Shown here one piece after another: positions 10,850 through 22,444 of a DNA stretch of 64,000 nucleotides (within the stretch, counting starts at the first letter, position 1; the number at the start of each line of letters is the position of its first letter). The translations under genes were made by a program, and so were the position numbers. The notes under the pieces are model-generated. The model made no database searches. It saw only the letters and a list, made by a program, of their open reading frames with translations, and was not told the DNA's origin. The stretch is from NCBI GenBank assembly GCA_910574455.1, contig CAJSYZ010000009.1:2311040-2375039 (forward strand), written 5' to 3'. Source of the DNA: Trichaptum fuscoviolaceum (Eukaryota; Basidiomycota; Agaricomycetes; Hymenochaetales; Trichaptaceae).

Positions 10850-13069
10850 TCAGCCGTCCTCTTCCACACTCACACTCCCTTCTTCTTCTTCCCCTTCCCC
10901 GTCATCTGCCTCAGCCTCGGCACCCAGATACGCATCTGCCAACGCCCATAGCGCGTCCCGTACCTCCTTTAGCTCGTCTATGTCCAGGCCCACTCCTTCC
11001 CCCCCTCCCCCGTCCCCCATTCCCACGCGCTTTCGAATGCACTCCCCGAGGAATCGCGCGTGCGCTTTGAATAGGTGGCCGGTTGAGGTGGTGGTTGTCA
11101 AAGAAGAGATGACGGGTGTTGAGGTCCGCTGTGGAAGGGAGTAGGGCATGGGTCGCGCGCGCTTTGGCGGAGGAGGAGAGTTAAGGGACGGGAGTGGGCG
11201 GAAGAAGTGTGGATAGGAGCTTGGAAGTGGATAGGTGATAGAGTGTAAACTAAATTAAAACACCGCGAGGAGATTTAGCAATAAGCAGGCGATGTGAGTT
11301 TACAAGGATTGCAAACGGAAGGATACACACTTTGAAAGGTAAGGTGAGGCTAATCCGGCCTTCGAAAAGAGCTCTTCAGCCTTATGTCTCTGCGCAGCAC
11401 TCAGTCCCCGCGTTGTATTCCGTTGCGCTAGCACCTGAATGCCCTTATTCGTTGCCTTTACATTAATTTATTTCCTTTCAGTTCCAAGGATAGTTCGCGA
11501 GAATATGTTATTGCTACTTACTGGTTCTAGAACTGCAGAGAAGTCATGACAGTGGGTGACCATATCATCTCCGTCAATGAAGGGTAAGATTCCGCTGAGA
11601 TGAGATATACGTGTGTTCTGTACCCAATTTAAATGTTGCGATAGGTTTGATAGATCCTCAGACTTGTGCTTAAGCCTATAAGATTATATCCTGTTTTATT
11701 TATGCCAATAGGGCAGAGTGTTGAAACTACGTGCCGAAGTGGAAGAGTTGCAGACTCAATATGAGCGGATAAAACTGCAGACGTCTCGAAAAGGCTCTTA
11801 GTCTGTTAAGCAGCGTCCCGTTAATTCATGTCTCGGGATAAGATGCGAACGAGGTAGAATCCTAAGCTTACATCAAGATCGATATGCTCTGACCAACGGC
11901 CTAATTGCCATGAGGATGGTGACTGAGTTGGCACAGCCTGGGATGCCAACTCGCTCAATGTCTGTAGACATAGGGCATCGAGTAATACTAATTTTCTGGC
12001 TTGAACCTGACAGAACCAAAGGCGTTTAGTACAGAAAATAAGCAAAGAGGTTTGCGATAACTACAAACCTCATCAACATCGATTCTAGATGGATTGGTCC
12101 CCGAAAGGACCGGGAACGCCAGGACTGGGATCTTGGGGAGCTCATCACGGATCATCTCAAGCATCGCGACAGAGAATGGGCCAAACATCGAATTGTCGAA
12201 TTGCATCTGAAACCCTTGGAAGTTATCGCATTCCTCGATGAAATGCCTGAAGTCGCCTTCACTGAATTCAATTTCCTGTGCAGTTGGATTTAATCATTGT
12301 TAGGAGGACCCGAAGACGAGGACGAACCGCTTCATATTTCTGAAAAGTGCTCTTCCCATAATTCCAGTCACCTTTGTTTGCCTCCCATTCCGGTAGGTCA
12401 GATAGTGCATGAAGTGACCGAGGGTGATAGTACACGCGGTTGTAATCCGACCAGAATCTCACTTCCTGAGACTTCACAGCGGCGTTTGCAGAGCCTTCAT
12501 CGTCCCCTGGATCACCTTCCTCTAGGCGCCTTTGATAGTCGCTCTTAGCGATCGGATTCTGCTTGAACTCCGCAACAGGTCCATTCCTACCCAAGTAATA
12601 AAACTATAGTGAGTATCACTGACCAGAAGTTTCGACGTCTCGGAAACTCACCATGAAGCTCCTGAGGCTAACAGGCCGTTGTTAGCCGCACTGGAATCTG
12701 AGTAAAGCTCGTTGTATTTGCTCATTGCCCCAAAGTTAGCTATTAGATTTTGAATTAACGGTAGTTGAATAGAGCACCCATCTCCAAAAGAAACATGGCT
12801 AACTCACATTTAGTATCAAATAGTAAGAGCCTCGGACAATATGTCTGTTCATTCTATGTAAAGCAGGATGCTTTCAGAATGCAAGCCAAGGCGTTTTGAA
12901 TCGACTGACTTGCTTGTGATGAAAGTCCTTCTCGGAAAGAAATATCGTGATTCACTACAGGTTCGTCGGCGTCTTCTCCATACGCGAAATAGCTCTCTTG
13001 AGCGTTCCAAAAGTGCGTTCCGATGTGATTTGAGAAGTTTCCTGCTTGAATGTAGATAATTTCCCTCAT
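10850..13069 (-). CDS. DML1: DML1/Misato family tubulin-like protein
   Basis: DML1/Misato is a tubulin/FtsZ-related protein tied to mitochondrial inheritance and morphology. The start at 13069 opens with MREIIYIQAGNFSNHIGTHF then WNAQES, the family N-terminal segment resembling tubulin. Further exons give EVRFWSDYNRVYYHPRSL and GDWNYGKSTFQKYE (~12320-12480), FDNSMFGPFSVAMLEMIRDE then PKIPVLAFPV (~12110-12210, the family's counterpart of the tubulin GTP-binding region), GRWSEHIDLD near 11880, EDLSNLSQHLNWV and ILPFIDGDDM (~11540-11680), and LAQRNTTRGLSAAQRHKAEE (~11370-11450). The last exon, rich in Pro and Gly, ends with an acidic tail EEEEGSVSVEEDG at 10850. At least seven introns; several borders are approximate. 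It shares a ~195-bp divergent promoter with the RG-rich gene. Confidence 0.85.
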
Positions 13070-13264
13070 GAGTCCTTTTCGAAGGAGTACTATGTGGTAA
13101 TTAGTATGCAAGTTGTCGATCGAATACTCCGAGTCGTCCCAGTAACTTGAAAGCGCATAGTTCTCAGGGTAAGACGCCGGATTCTACGTCCGATTCTTGC
13201 TCGAGTCCAGCTTTCTATTTCCACTGTACAACTATATTGAGCTATCTTATTCTTTGGAGTACCC

Positions 13265-14176
13265 ATGATCACTGATTCTAGTGCTTCGTCCAGTTCTTCC
13301 CATACTCGAGGACGAGGACGCGGAAAATCTCGTGGAGGTCTAGGAAAGTACCTTCGTGCACGAGGCCGAGGGCACAGAGGTGGTGGCAGACCAGCAGAGT
13401 TCCGACAGAGGCTTGTCCTCGAAGATGAAGAACTCGTTGAAATAGATCCTGAGTCCGAGGATGCGAAGGAAAATCAGAAGAAGTATTCCAAACGCCAGCT
13501 GGCTAGCAACGCAGATCGATACAAAGAGCCAGAACCAGTTTTGAACTCTGACGGTACGCTCTGCTCGTCTACTTTTGCTGTCAAAATATTCACCACTGCC
13601 CTTACATAGGTGAGGTAGACGTGGAACCGGAGGTCGATCTTTCAAGTTTTCTTGCCCGGCAAACACTCGATGAAGCAGATTCTGTTTCTTTAGCCCTAGG
13701 AAAGACTGAACTCAGTGATGACGAAGATGTGGATACCTCTCTAGAAAAGCTGATGTCCAAGCCTTCATCCTCATCTCGCACTGGAATTCGCAAGGGAAAT
13801 GTACAGCAGATAGAATGGGATGATAGTCTGGAAGAAATAAGGAGGGAGAAGGAAATTGCTGATGCCAATCGAGGTATGTGACCGACATTGCTCCCGTCAT
13901 ATGGTCAGTGCACTAAACCTCATCTTTCAGAATTAAAATCAAAGTTCCGTGCAAATGTGGAAAAGCAAAAGAACCGATCTAGGCAAACTGTACCAATATC
14001 GAAATTGAAGCAAAAAGGTAAATCAGCATACAACTAAGTATCCGTATGTTTTTTCTAACATAAAATTGCATTGAGAAATACTCACAGAGGCTCCACCCCT
14101 ACCCACTGAAACTCCATCCGCGCAGAAAAGTGAGATTGTGGAGCTAGAGGACTTCTTGGATGACTTGCTAGGTTAA
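13265..14176 (+). CDS. RG-rich acidic nuclear-type protein, unknown
   Basis: Not recognised with confidence. Four exons, roughly 13265-13554, 13611-13874, 13931-14018 and 14091-14176, give a protein of ~240 residues. The N-terminus is an RG/GR-rich tract (GRGRGKSRGGLGKYLRARGR), as in RNA-binding proteins, followed by GRPAEFRQRLVLEDEELVEI. The middle is acidic, with EVDVEPEVDLSSF and SDDEDVDTSLEKL. A conserved-looking block IEWDDSLEEIRREKEIADAN precedes a helical, lysine-rich region, and the protein closes with the acidic EIVELEDFLDDLLG. The first splice rebuilds ...LNSDG-EVDVEP in frame. Charge pattern and RG box suggest a nuclear or nucleolar RNA-associated factor; this is inference only. 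It is transcribed divergently from DML1. Confidence 0.7.
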
Positions 14177-14516
14177 CCGACCTTCTGAATCTTGAACCTG
14201 AGATGCCCTTTTCATCGAAACATCTCACACCATTCATCTTCTGTGATTTCGGACGGTCTAGGACGATCTATGACTCAACATATCCTACTCAAGATAATCC
14301 TAACAGGTTTCATTGAAAGACAATTGAAGACGAAAGTGAGAAACAGAGGTAACGAATGACTAAAGCTAGATCAACCGAACGAATGGATAGATGATGGAGG
14401 TGGTACATGGAAGAGGAAAAGATGAAGTAACGAACGACAATTGATACAGAGATATCAATAAGGATAAACGGAATAAATTTTGGAAGGCATTCTTGTGGCT
14501 GACTTTGGCTGCTGTT
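14177..14516. other. convergent 3' flanks
   Basis: Short A-rich stretch between the stop of the RG-rich gene and the stop of receptor R1. Likely two 3' UTRs; nothing else seen. Confidence 0.5.
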
Positions 14517-16432
14517 CTAAGATCGATTTGCCCTCATTTCGGCACGAATGGCAGCAAGCTCTTCTTCCTCAGCTTGCTTCTCTATGGGTTCTCTGGCCAA
14601 CTCTTCTTCAGTGAGCGGGATGACTGGGTCAGATTCTTGTTCATTTGTGTTCTGAATACCAGAAGGGGGTGGTTCCGTGACGGTGTAGAGAGGTTGTCTC
14701 GGATTACGCTGCCAGTACGCTTCGATGACCTTCTTTGCTCGTTTGACTTCTTCGCGACGAGTTGGCGTACGCCCTGGGCCGTTTCTGTGCTCTCGACGTT
14801 CGGATCGGGGTTTCGGATCAACCCATCCTTGATAGGACCGTTCTGGACGTTTTACCTGCTTCGGACGACGTGAAGTGGGTTCTGGAGGCGGGGCTGGCGA
14901 AGGAGGTGGGGGGCTAGGCAAGGGTGTCTCATGCATGGGTGGCTTAAACTTCAGAACAGTCGGGCAAGGGCGGCCCTCTTCCTTTAACCACGGGCCCGCT
15001 ACGAGCATCCAGTCGTCTGCGCTCAGATAGCAATCAGACCTCCAAGGATTTGGGAATATCCGGACTTCAGGTTTCTCCGGCCCAAAACAATTAGCAAGCT
15101 TGTGTGCCTTTGCCTTCATCCGCGCAGTTCTGATACGAATAAAAATGTGTCAGAATGGCACGGCAGCGCACTGTTGTAATTGGGACATACCGACTACCCT
15201 TCCTTTCCACACGCTTCGGCATCTCCGTAAACCTTCGTTCTTCCTCGTGATGAAAGCGCCAAGTTCGGGGGGGCTTCTCAGTCAGTCCTTTCTCAACGAA
15301 AATGGATTGCCAATTCTCCTCAAATCTCTTGGAGCTAGGACGGTCACTGAGGCGATAGACCCACTCTACGAAAGGAGCATATGGCCTAACGAGTTCCAGC
15401 ATTGTAGTAGACTTGAAGAGAAGGAAAGTATATAGTGGTCCGGACCAAAGCATTGCGTGGATAGGACCTAGATATCCAGGGAAGTTGGACAGGTTGTCAA
15501 ACACGTCGATACGCGAGAATTGAGGTTTAGTGTAGGGGATGAAGCCTTCCACGGTGTAGATGATCAGGGCGGAAGCAAAGAGCAAGGCGACCCAGGCACC
15601 TGTGATATACTCTGCCTTTACACGACGTCTTTGTTCGTTGAAGCTATGCACCGGGTAACTCATCACGAGCTCCATCTCGACATAACGCCAGTTCGTCCGA
15701 TCCTCGCTCAACCAGTACTGATAACTGAGGCGATGCTGGTGCCACTCTATATTACACTACGTGAGCAATACGACTTGTGAATGTGTAATGGAGCTCACTG
15801 AGATACGCAGGAATCGCCATTGCGAAGAATCCTAGAGGAAACCAGATGACGAGGAAGGCTGGCAAAGTTGTTTGAGCTGATGGAAGGCAGCCAGCTTTGT
15901 TAACGAGATCAAATCTGTGGTCTTGAACTACGGTATCTGCAATGCATTGGTAAGGGATGGAACTTCGTCACATCGAAGCAGGAAAACATACGCATGGCCA
16001 TGTAGAGCAAGGGAACGACAACACAAATGAACACCTGCGTTATTCTCCTAACCCTTTTCTGCCGCTCGTATTGGTGCGAAGACTCGCAAGCGATGATGTA
16101 GTAATGAAGATCCATTGCGAAACACAGCATTCCAGCGGGGACTGCTATCTGCATACCAAGGAAGATCTTTGTGGCTAATAGAACTAGTGCGTCAGAAGTG
16201 TCATCGGTTGCTTTCGCGTAAACCACTAACCAATGTCGCAGTAAATAGGACCTTGGAGGAGTACATTACTTGGAATAACGGAACCAATTCCGAGGAACAT
16301 ATTAGAGAGGAATAGCCAAAAGAGGGTGCAGGTTCCGGGTACATTTTTCCTCAAGACGAAGGAGGGGAGCATGTACATGTTCACAATACCGGAAAGGATG
16401 AGAGCAGAGGAGAAAAGAAAGGAATCGGACAT
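14517..16432 (-). CDS. R1: divergent STE3-like receptor, proline-rich tail
   Basis: Seven-transmembrane protein of the fungal STE3 (class D GPCR) family. Transmembrane stretches include LFSSALILSGIVNMYML, IFLGMQIAVPAGMLCFAMDL, VFICVVVPLLYMAM, AFLVIWFPLGFFAMAIPAYL and EYITGAWVALLFASALIIYT. Homology to R2-R4 is supported by GTC in TM2, YCDI directly before an intron at the same place as in R2-R4, and HTVVQDHRFDL (R2 has HVVVQGHRFDI), also after a shared intron. It differs strongly elsewhere. The LPWH motif after TM1 is absent (LPSF instead). The loop between TM5 and TM6 is long. The cytoplasmic tail (~250 residues) carries a Pro-rich block (PLPSPPPPSPAPPPEP) and basic then acidic ends. It may be a non-mating or orphan STE3-like receptor of the kind found beside mushroom B loci. 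It is head-to-head with R2, 722 bp apart. Confidence 0.85.
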
Positions 16433-17154
16433 TTGTTGCGATGTTGATGGTGTGTTAATAATCATAATGGGGTAGCGGGATAGTAATGCCTGCCCTGCCT
16501 TGCAGGACAGACTATGTGTGATGCGGTACAAGATGTGCTTCCGGTCTTCATTTATCGGCTTTAAACCAACGCTGTTGTGTTTGCTGCGGTTTTGGTTGTG
16601 GTTGTGGTTATGACAGAAACCACAACTCTCATCACTCTGAATGTAGTTACTTAAACCCTTGAATTTCTGTAATTTGTGGATACGACATTCAATCAATAGT
16701 TAAATATTTCTCTGGTATGCAGAGTGTGACTGCGAGTGCCATTGCGTGTATTTACTCCGCTTAAATCAATATAACAAACGGCCTCGCAGAATGTCGAAGG
16801 AAAATCTGACTGCTCATGGAGTATTGTTACTTTGTCAATCTTTAGGCCGTAAAGCTTTGAATTCTACTACTAATGGCAGACAGATATGTTGAAACGGCTG
16901 TGATGTTCTAAATTTAGAAGCTAATCTAAATTTGAATCTCAGACAATGAGCGCTTCAAAAGATCATGAGCTCGCCTGCCGCATTGTCTACATAATCGAAT
17001 TTTTGTCCATTGTCTTCATTCGAAGGTACACAAAGGCTTGCAAACTCATGATGTTACTGTCTGCTACTCTTTATTGCTCTTTCACCTCCGTCGACTCTCG
17101 TATTGCCTTCTCTCTTGCGTTCTCAACGTCTTCATCCTTCGATTTTCATCCAAC
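16433..17154. other. divergent promoter between R1 and R2
   Basis: 722 bp shared upstream region. It has a GGTTGT hexamer repeat near 16590-16608 and ACAAAGG at 17030-17036, ~119 bp before the R2 ATG, a 7/8 match to the HMG pheromone-response core. No CaaX-ending ORF was found. Confidence 0.4.
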
Positions 17155-18834
17155 ATGAACGGCTCAGACCCATCCTATCCGCTCTTTCCTATCTTCGCTT
17201 TCCTAGGCTTTATCCTTGCGATTACACCCTTGCCATGGCATCTCCAGGCGTGGAACTCGGGAACATGCATATATATGTTCTGGGCGTCCTTTTCGTGCCT
17301 TGTGCAGTTCGTAAACTCGGTCGTCTGGCACGGCAATACCAACAATCCTGCGCCAATTTGGTGCGACATCTGTTCGTATAGATTGCTTTCTTCTAGGGTC
17401 ATATCAGAGTTACTGATCAGTCACTTAGCCACGAAGTTCATGATCGGAGCAGCTGTTGGCATCCCCGCTGCATCCTTGTGTATCAACAGACGATTATTTA
17501 ACATTGCGAATATGAAGACAGCTTCTGTCACTCGAGCAGAGGTTTGTGCTTCACCTTCCGCGCTTTACCTGCTCCTTTAACGTCACCTTTGTTACTTAGA
17601 AGCGCCGTATCATTTATATTGACATTGCGATTGGTGTTGGTATCCCAGTATTGGTCATGGCTATGCGTGAGTTGTCAGTTATTCTGTACACTTCCTTTTG
17701 TTGAAATGGCCTCCTAGATGTCGTCGTACAAGGTCATCGCTTTGACATTCTTGAAGATGTTGGATGCATGCCATCAATCATCAACACAGCTGCAGCTTAT
17801 CCTCTTTTATTCATTTGGCCATCTGTCCTCGGCGCTGTATCATTCGTCTATGCTGGTAAGTTTGCATTTAGTCCTCTCTGACGCACTGTGACTAAGATAA
17901 TACATATGCAGGAATGTCACTCCGTGCGTTCTGGAATAGACGATCGCAATTTAAGAGTATCATCGCTGCACACAGCTCGATGACCGTGAACCGCTACTTC
18001 CGTCTCATGCTACTCGCATCGATTGATATGAGCACATCACTTCCGCTCAGTCTATACGGTATATATATCAATAACGTTGGTATACCGCTTGTGCCATACG
18101 TATCTTGGGAGAACATCCATTTTGACTTCGGTCGCGTCAATCAAATACCGGCATTCTTCTGGCGTGGAGATCGTGCTTTCCTCATTTCAGTCGAGCTCGA
18201 CCGTTGGGTCTATCCCTTCTGCGCTCTACTCTTCTTTGGCCTTTTCGGGTTCGCAGAGGAAGCTCGTAAACATTATCGTATTGCCTATTTGGCAATCCTT
18301 GAACCCTTCGGACTTCCACGTTCCAGGAAAAGGTTAGTCGCAGAAGTCCTTCTCTCATGATCATCAGCTAAAAACCTTTTGTAGTCCCCCGAAAGGCTTC
18401 AAGCTGTCGGGCTCACTACCTGTATTCAATCATCCGATGCCAGTCAATCGCAAGCGCGCTGATTCCTTCGCCAGCACGCTTGCACTCGATATCTCAAACA
18501 AACCCCAAGTCTCACCCTCATCGTCCGCAATAATGATTACGATTGCAAGTGAGAAACGGGTAGATCCACCTTCGGCTTCATCGTCTCGTTTTGATCTTCC
18601 GAAAATGAAAGGTTTGGGAGATGGTAGCCTTGATATTCCCCGAGACGTTCAGGCCAACTCCCCATACAACCATGACATCGGCATTGCACTAACGTCTTCG
18701 ACGCCATCCACTGTCGCGTTTTCGCTAATATCGTCAACTATGACATTATCATCCTCTCCAACTTCCAGTGCCCCAATGTATGAAGCTTTACCATCACCAC
18801 TGGACTCATTGCATCATGGCGCAACTCATGTGTA
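17155..18834 (+). CDS. STE3: R2: STE3-type pheromone receptor
   Basis: Class D GPCR that binds lipopeptide mating pheromone at the plasma membrane. The ATG at 17155 opens MNGSDPSYPLFPIFAFLGF, with the hallmark TPLPWHLQAWNSGTC after TM1. The first intron (~17371-17424) splits IWCDI-STKFMIG. Later exons carry VGIPAASLCINRRLFNIANM, HVVVQGHRFDILEDVGCMPS, the third-loop block MTVNRYFRLMLLASID, VNQIPAFFW, and TM7 followed by FGFAEEARKHYR. About six exons. The tail is ~170 residues, Ser/Thr-rich, with multiple SP/TP sites suited to phosphorylation. R2 is typical of B-locus receptors; its nearest pheromone gene, P1, lies ~750 bp downstream on the same strand. Confidence 0.95.
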
Positions 18835-19586
18835 ATTTATGTACTGTGCTCTTCTACTGTAACACATCATTACTTCTCTCCTCTTTGGCTTACTCTATTT
18901 TGTCGAAGCCATGTATTTATAAGGACCTTTACGCCTGCGTAAAAATGATAAAAAGTACTTAATTGCATTGAATACAAGTGAACTTAATCATGATAGGTGT
19001 GACAAAAAAAGGAGCACAATCCAAGACAGCATGAATGTTATGTTGAGATTTGCTATAAGACTTGGAAGGTCGTTGCCTTCTGGTCTTCACAATACTGTTT
19101 GCCAGAGTTCGCTTCTATCTGGATTTGACATGTGGACTTCTTGGTATAGTAAGCAAGGCTCAAGGCAAATTAATTATTATGTAATAACATGCACAATAGA
19201 TTTTGCTGGTGTCCAAATAAACCTAAATAAGTAATTTAGCCACTGTTGTCCACATTTGGTCACCTAGTGACTCACATGACAGGTCGTGGGTCGTGGACTC
19301 AACAAAAGCCTCTGGTCTGTTTGCCTACCGACCGGCTCGATTGTCCTTTGGTGATAAAATAGAGTCCACAATGGATAGCTCGGAAGGCTTAAAGCTGGAG
19401 CTGAACCGTACCCCGACCGGTTCATTTTCTCAACCCTAGTACTTCCGGACTCTCAGCACATCGTCTTGCTCGACACACTCACTCACTGCGCGGCGAACCA
19501 CTTGCAGTTATCCTTATTTCCTTCTAACTTTCGCCCTCAACGCATCTATCACTGCGCACGCAATTAGCGTACAGATCCATTGTATA
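18835..19586. other. R2-P1 intergenic / P1 upstream region
   Basis: No further ORF with a CaaX end was found on either strand. AT-rich to ~19240, then mixed. GATAAAAT at 19353-19360 is a weak TATA-like site, 230 bp before P1. A copy of ATTGTCCTTTGG near 19340 carries an HMG-type ATTGT core. Confidence 0.35.
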
Positions 19587-19718
19587 ATGGATCTATTCGA
19601 AATCATCTCATTTTCCCCAACACCTGAAGAGCCATGTGAGCTTTCCTCGGACACCGGAGTCCCGATCGATGAGGAACATGGCTCTCGCGTCGTCCAAGGA
19701 TTCTGCGTGATCGTTTGA
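19587..19718 (+). CDS. P1: lipopeptide mating pheromone precursor
   Basis: A 43-residue precursor of a secreted farnesylated mating peptide, read directly: it begins MDLFEIISFSPTPEEP and ends PIDEEHGSRVVQGFCVIV. The last four residues, CVIV, form a CaaX box for farnesylation, aaX removal and carboxymethylation. The DEEH motif 14 residues from the end corresponds to the E-R/E-H maturation site of basidiomycete pheromones and predicts a mature peptide of ~11 residues ending in FC. Length and acidic leader fit the family. The gene is intact and intronless within the CDS; GT..AG signals just after the stop suggest a 3' UTR intron. The opposite strand has a longer 110-residue frame with no support. 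It sits between R2 and R3. Confidence 0.92.
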   Translation: MDLFEIISFSPTPEEPCELSSDTGVPIDEEHGSRVVQGFCVIV

Positions 19719-20980
19719 TCAGGCAAGTACCTTTGCTTTGCTGTTGCCCAGAATACTAACGTAAAACTCCATAGCATCCGACCCACATCACCCATCCCAC
19801 CCCCAATTATCTCAAGTCCACTTAAGCTGTTGTCGGAAATGGTCATTCGTGCTGTTGCTGGTGTGTGTTCTCTCGTTTATGCACCCAATCTAATACCCTC
19901 ATTGACGTACGTGTTCTCTTATAGGCCGACAGTGGTGAAATTTGCGTCCGACATTTTATTGCTATCTCGCCGCCATACGTTCATTTATAACATCCCATTG
20001 TCGTTCTTTATTCCTTCGCGTCCTCTCTGGATACCTTTGTGTAACTATACATCTTAGGATTGGATACCCTTGAATCTTCCATTCACTTGAATGTATCACT
20101 AATTGCTACCTCGACTTGTTAGTATTAGCCTTCTTCCCTGGGATGCTATCAATGAAACTTCGTTTGACTGCATATCTATCGTAATAAGTGTGAATGACCA
20201 TATGTAGAATAGACGTTATGCTGTTCGATCAATGAAGGGCGTCGTCACCGCTAGTGAGATCAAAGTAGATGCAAACCCTTGGTTTCAGCGACTCCATGAG
20301 CAGACAACGTTCCGACAGAAACTGTCAATGCAGTGCAATGCAAATCTCTTAGTAGGCGGCGGATCACTTAGGAAAGGACCTAACAGTTGAATCATCACGA
20401 AGTCCTGATCCGTCTCAATGAGATCATTTATCAATCGTCTTGATTACAGCGAGATCGGTATTGAGCATCATTAATTACAGCTCAGAGCGCATGACATAAA
20501 ATCATCAAACAACTCTTCGGGCGCTTGGCAACCTTGTTACAAGAGAAGCAGTCTACTCACATACATACTGTACTAATTTGTTACCAGCATCCACTACTCT
20601 GGCGTTCCATCTGCATCATACATAGCACATAGGTTCAAGGTTGGGACTGACTCCCATCTATTAGAACAAAGAGTAGAGGAAAGATGACAACAAAGGAATC
20701 GCTACATAAAGCCTATATATATCCATGTACTTAGCTACGATTAGGGGAATGAGTGTGTGAGATAGAGCAGATACTAGTAATACAGTCGATAGGGGAGACA
20801 GACAGTTCCAACAAAAACAACAGTCTCGATAATGACACAATAAAAAATCCGATTTCTCCAATTTTGTATAAGGGGGTACGCGGACTGGCGGAGGTATGTG
20901 TGTGATTTGAGTTGGGGGCGAAGTGCGAATATTCAAGAAAGGTTTGAAAGTTGAAAGGAAGGACGGGTGGAGTTGACTTA
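19719..20980. other. P1-R3 intergenic
   Basis: No recognisable gene. The first ~120 bases look like a spliced 3' UTR of P1. The remainder is AT-rich and stop-dense, running into the 3' flank of R3. Searched for FC-aaX endings on both strands without success. Confidence 0.4.
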
Positions 20981-22444
20981 TTACACCATGTCGAGGGAGT
21001 TAGGCCGTGCCGGGCGCGCGGGCGATGGCACCGTGAGGTTTGCTTGTCGCTGGGCATCCGAGTGGAGGTGAGGTACTCCGCTGAGTTCGGCGACGGGTGT
21101 CTCTGGTAGGCTGTCAGATGAGAAGCTCTCGGTCGGCGAAGTCTTGCGTTCATCGAAGGTCTCGTCCATAGTGAATGACGATGAGAGGTCACCAATGGAT
21201 GACAAGAACGAATCGCGCTTCTCGAGCTTTGCGTCTGTACTGACGAGCACCCGGAGGCCGCCTTGGCCATTCGCGGACATCTGGGGAATGCCCGGTGTGC
21301 GGTAGGCCGACGAACCGGAGATCGAGAGACCGCGGATAGGCGGGTAGTAGCCGAAGCGCTTCGCGACCGACCAGTACACCTTGGCGTAGTTCTTACGGCT
21401 CTCCTCTGCGAATCCGAAGAAAGCGAAGAAGACGAGCGCGCAGAAGATGATGAACCAGCGGTCGAGATAGAACGAGACTGTGTTCCACTTGCTGAGGCGC
21501 CACATAACGGCGGGGATCTGCTCGATGCGGTGGAAGCCCCAGTGCGCATCAGCGAGGCCCTTCCAAGGAGAGACGACGGACTCGACAGCGTTCAGCCAGA
21601 TCGAGAAGCACGCGAGCGGGACGGTGAGGAAGGTGTCCATCATCGCAAGTGCCATGAGACGGAAGTAGCGCGACATCGTAATCTGGGAGTTGCTGGTGAG
21701 GAATTGGTTCATCTCGCGGCGGCGCTTGAGGAAAGCCCAAACGGTAAGAGAGCAGTAGACCATGGAGATGGAGCCAAGAAGCAACGGCCACATCCAGACC
21801 AAAGGGTACGCTGGCGGGGTGTTGAACGTGACAGGGAAGCAGCCGATCTGCTCGAAGATGTTGAAGCGATGTCCCTGGACGAAGTAGTCTGTGACAGACT
21901 GTCAGTGTGAGGAATTAGAGTGAGGATCGACGTGACGTACACAAAATCATAACGAGGACGGGAAGGCCAATAACCAGCGATAAATCGATAGCCATTTCAC
22001 GTCGTTTCTAAAATAAACATGTCAGACGGATAATAAAATTTGATGAGCACGATGATCCACTAACCTCCCTAGCGGAGGCCATGACTGTTTGAACCCGAGA
22101 GATCTTGTACAAGCGGCGAGTGATAGTAAGAGAAGCCGCAGGAATCGCAACAGAGGTCGCAATGATGATGCGCGAGGCTTCGGAAAATCGTCAGTATGTC
22201 TGTCGCGTGTATGGGAGTCCGCGGTTCACTCACAGATGTCACACCAAACCGGAGCCCGAATGATCGCATCGTTCCGCCAAACAACCGCGTTCACAAACTG
22301 GTTGAGGCAAGCGATCGCCGTCCAGATCATGTACGCGCAGGTGCCGACATTCCATGCCTGCAAGTGCCACGGGAGAGGGATCAAGACCAAGACGAAGCTG
22401 AGGAACGCGAAGATGGGAAAAAGCGGGTAGGTTGGGTCCATCAT
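20981..22444 (-). CDS. STE3: R3: STE3-type pheromone receptor
   Basis: STE3 family GPCR. Opens MMDPTYPLFPIFAFLSFVLV (starts at 22444 or 22441 are both possible) with IPLPWHLQAWNVGTC. The intron after VWCDI is shared with R2 and R4. Next come SVAIPAASLTITRRLYKI, YYFVQGHRFNIFEQIGCFPV, ITMSRYFRLMALAMMD, IEQIPAVMWRLS and a TM7 ending FGFAEESRKNYAKVYW. The intron at the end of TM5 present in R2 and R4 is missing, so exon 20981-~21892 is long. The tail has ~130 residues with many SP/TP sites. Codon use is visibly more G/C-rich at third positions (runs of GCG, GTC, GAG, CGC) than in R2 or R4, hinting at a separate history or strong expression bias. P2 lies ~2.5 kb upstream. Confidence 0.95.

Noticed and set aside
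11572..11600. PDZ-like VGDHIISVNEG on the plus strand
   Set aside because: The minus strand here is a DML1 exon (LPFIDGDDMVTHCHDFSAVL) with matching splice sites; the plus-strand string is chance.
19514..19846. 110-codon minus-strand frame over P1
   Set aside because: It is the antisense shadow of the pheromone gene and its flank, with no domain; the short plus-strand frame has a complete precursor layout.
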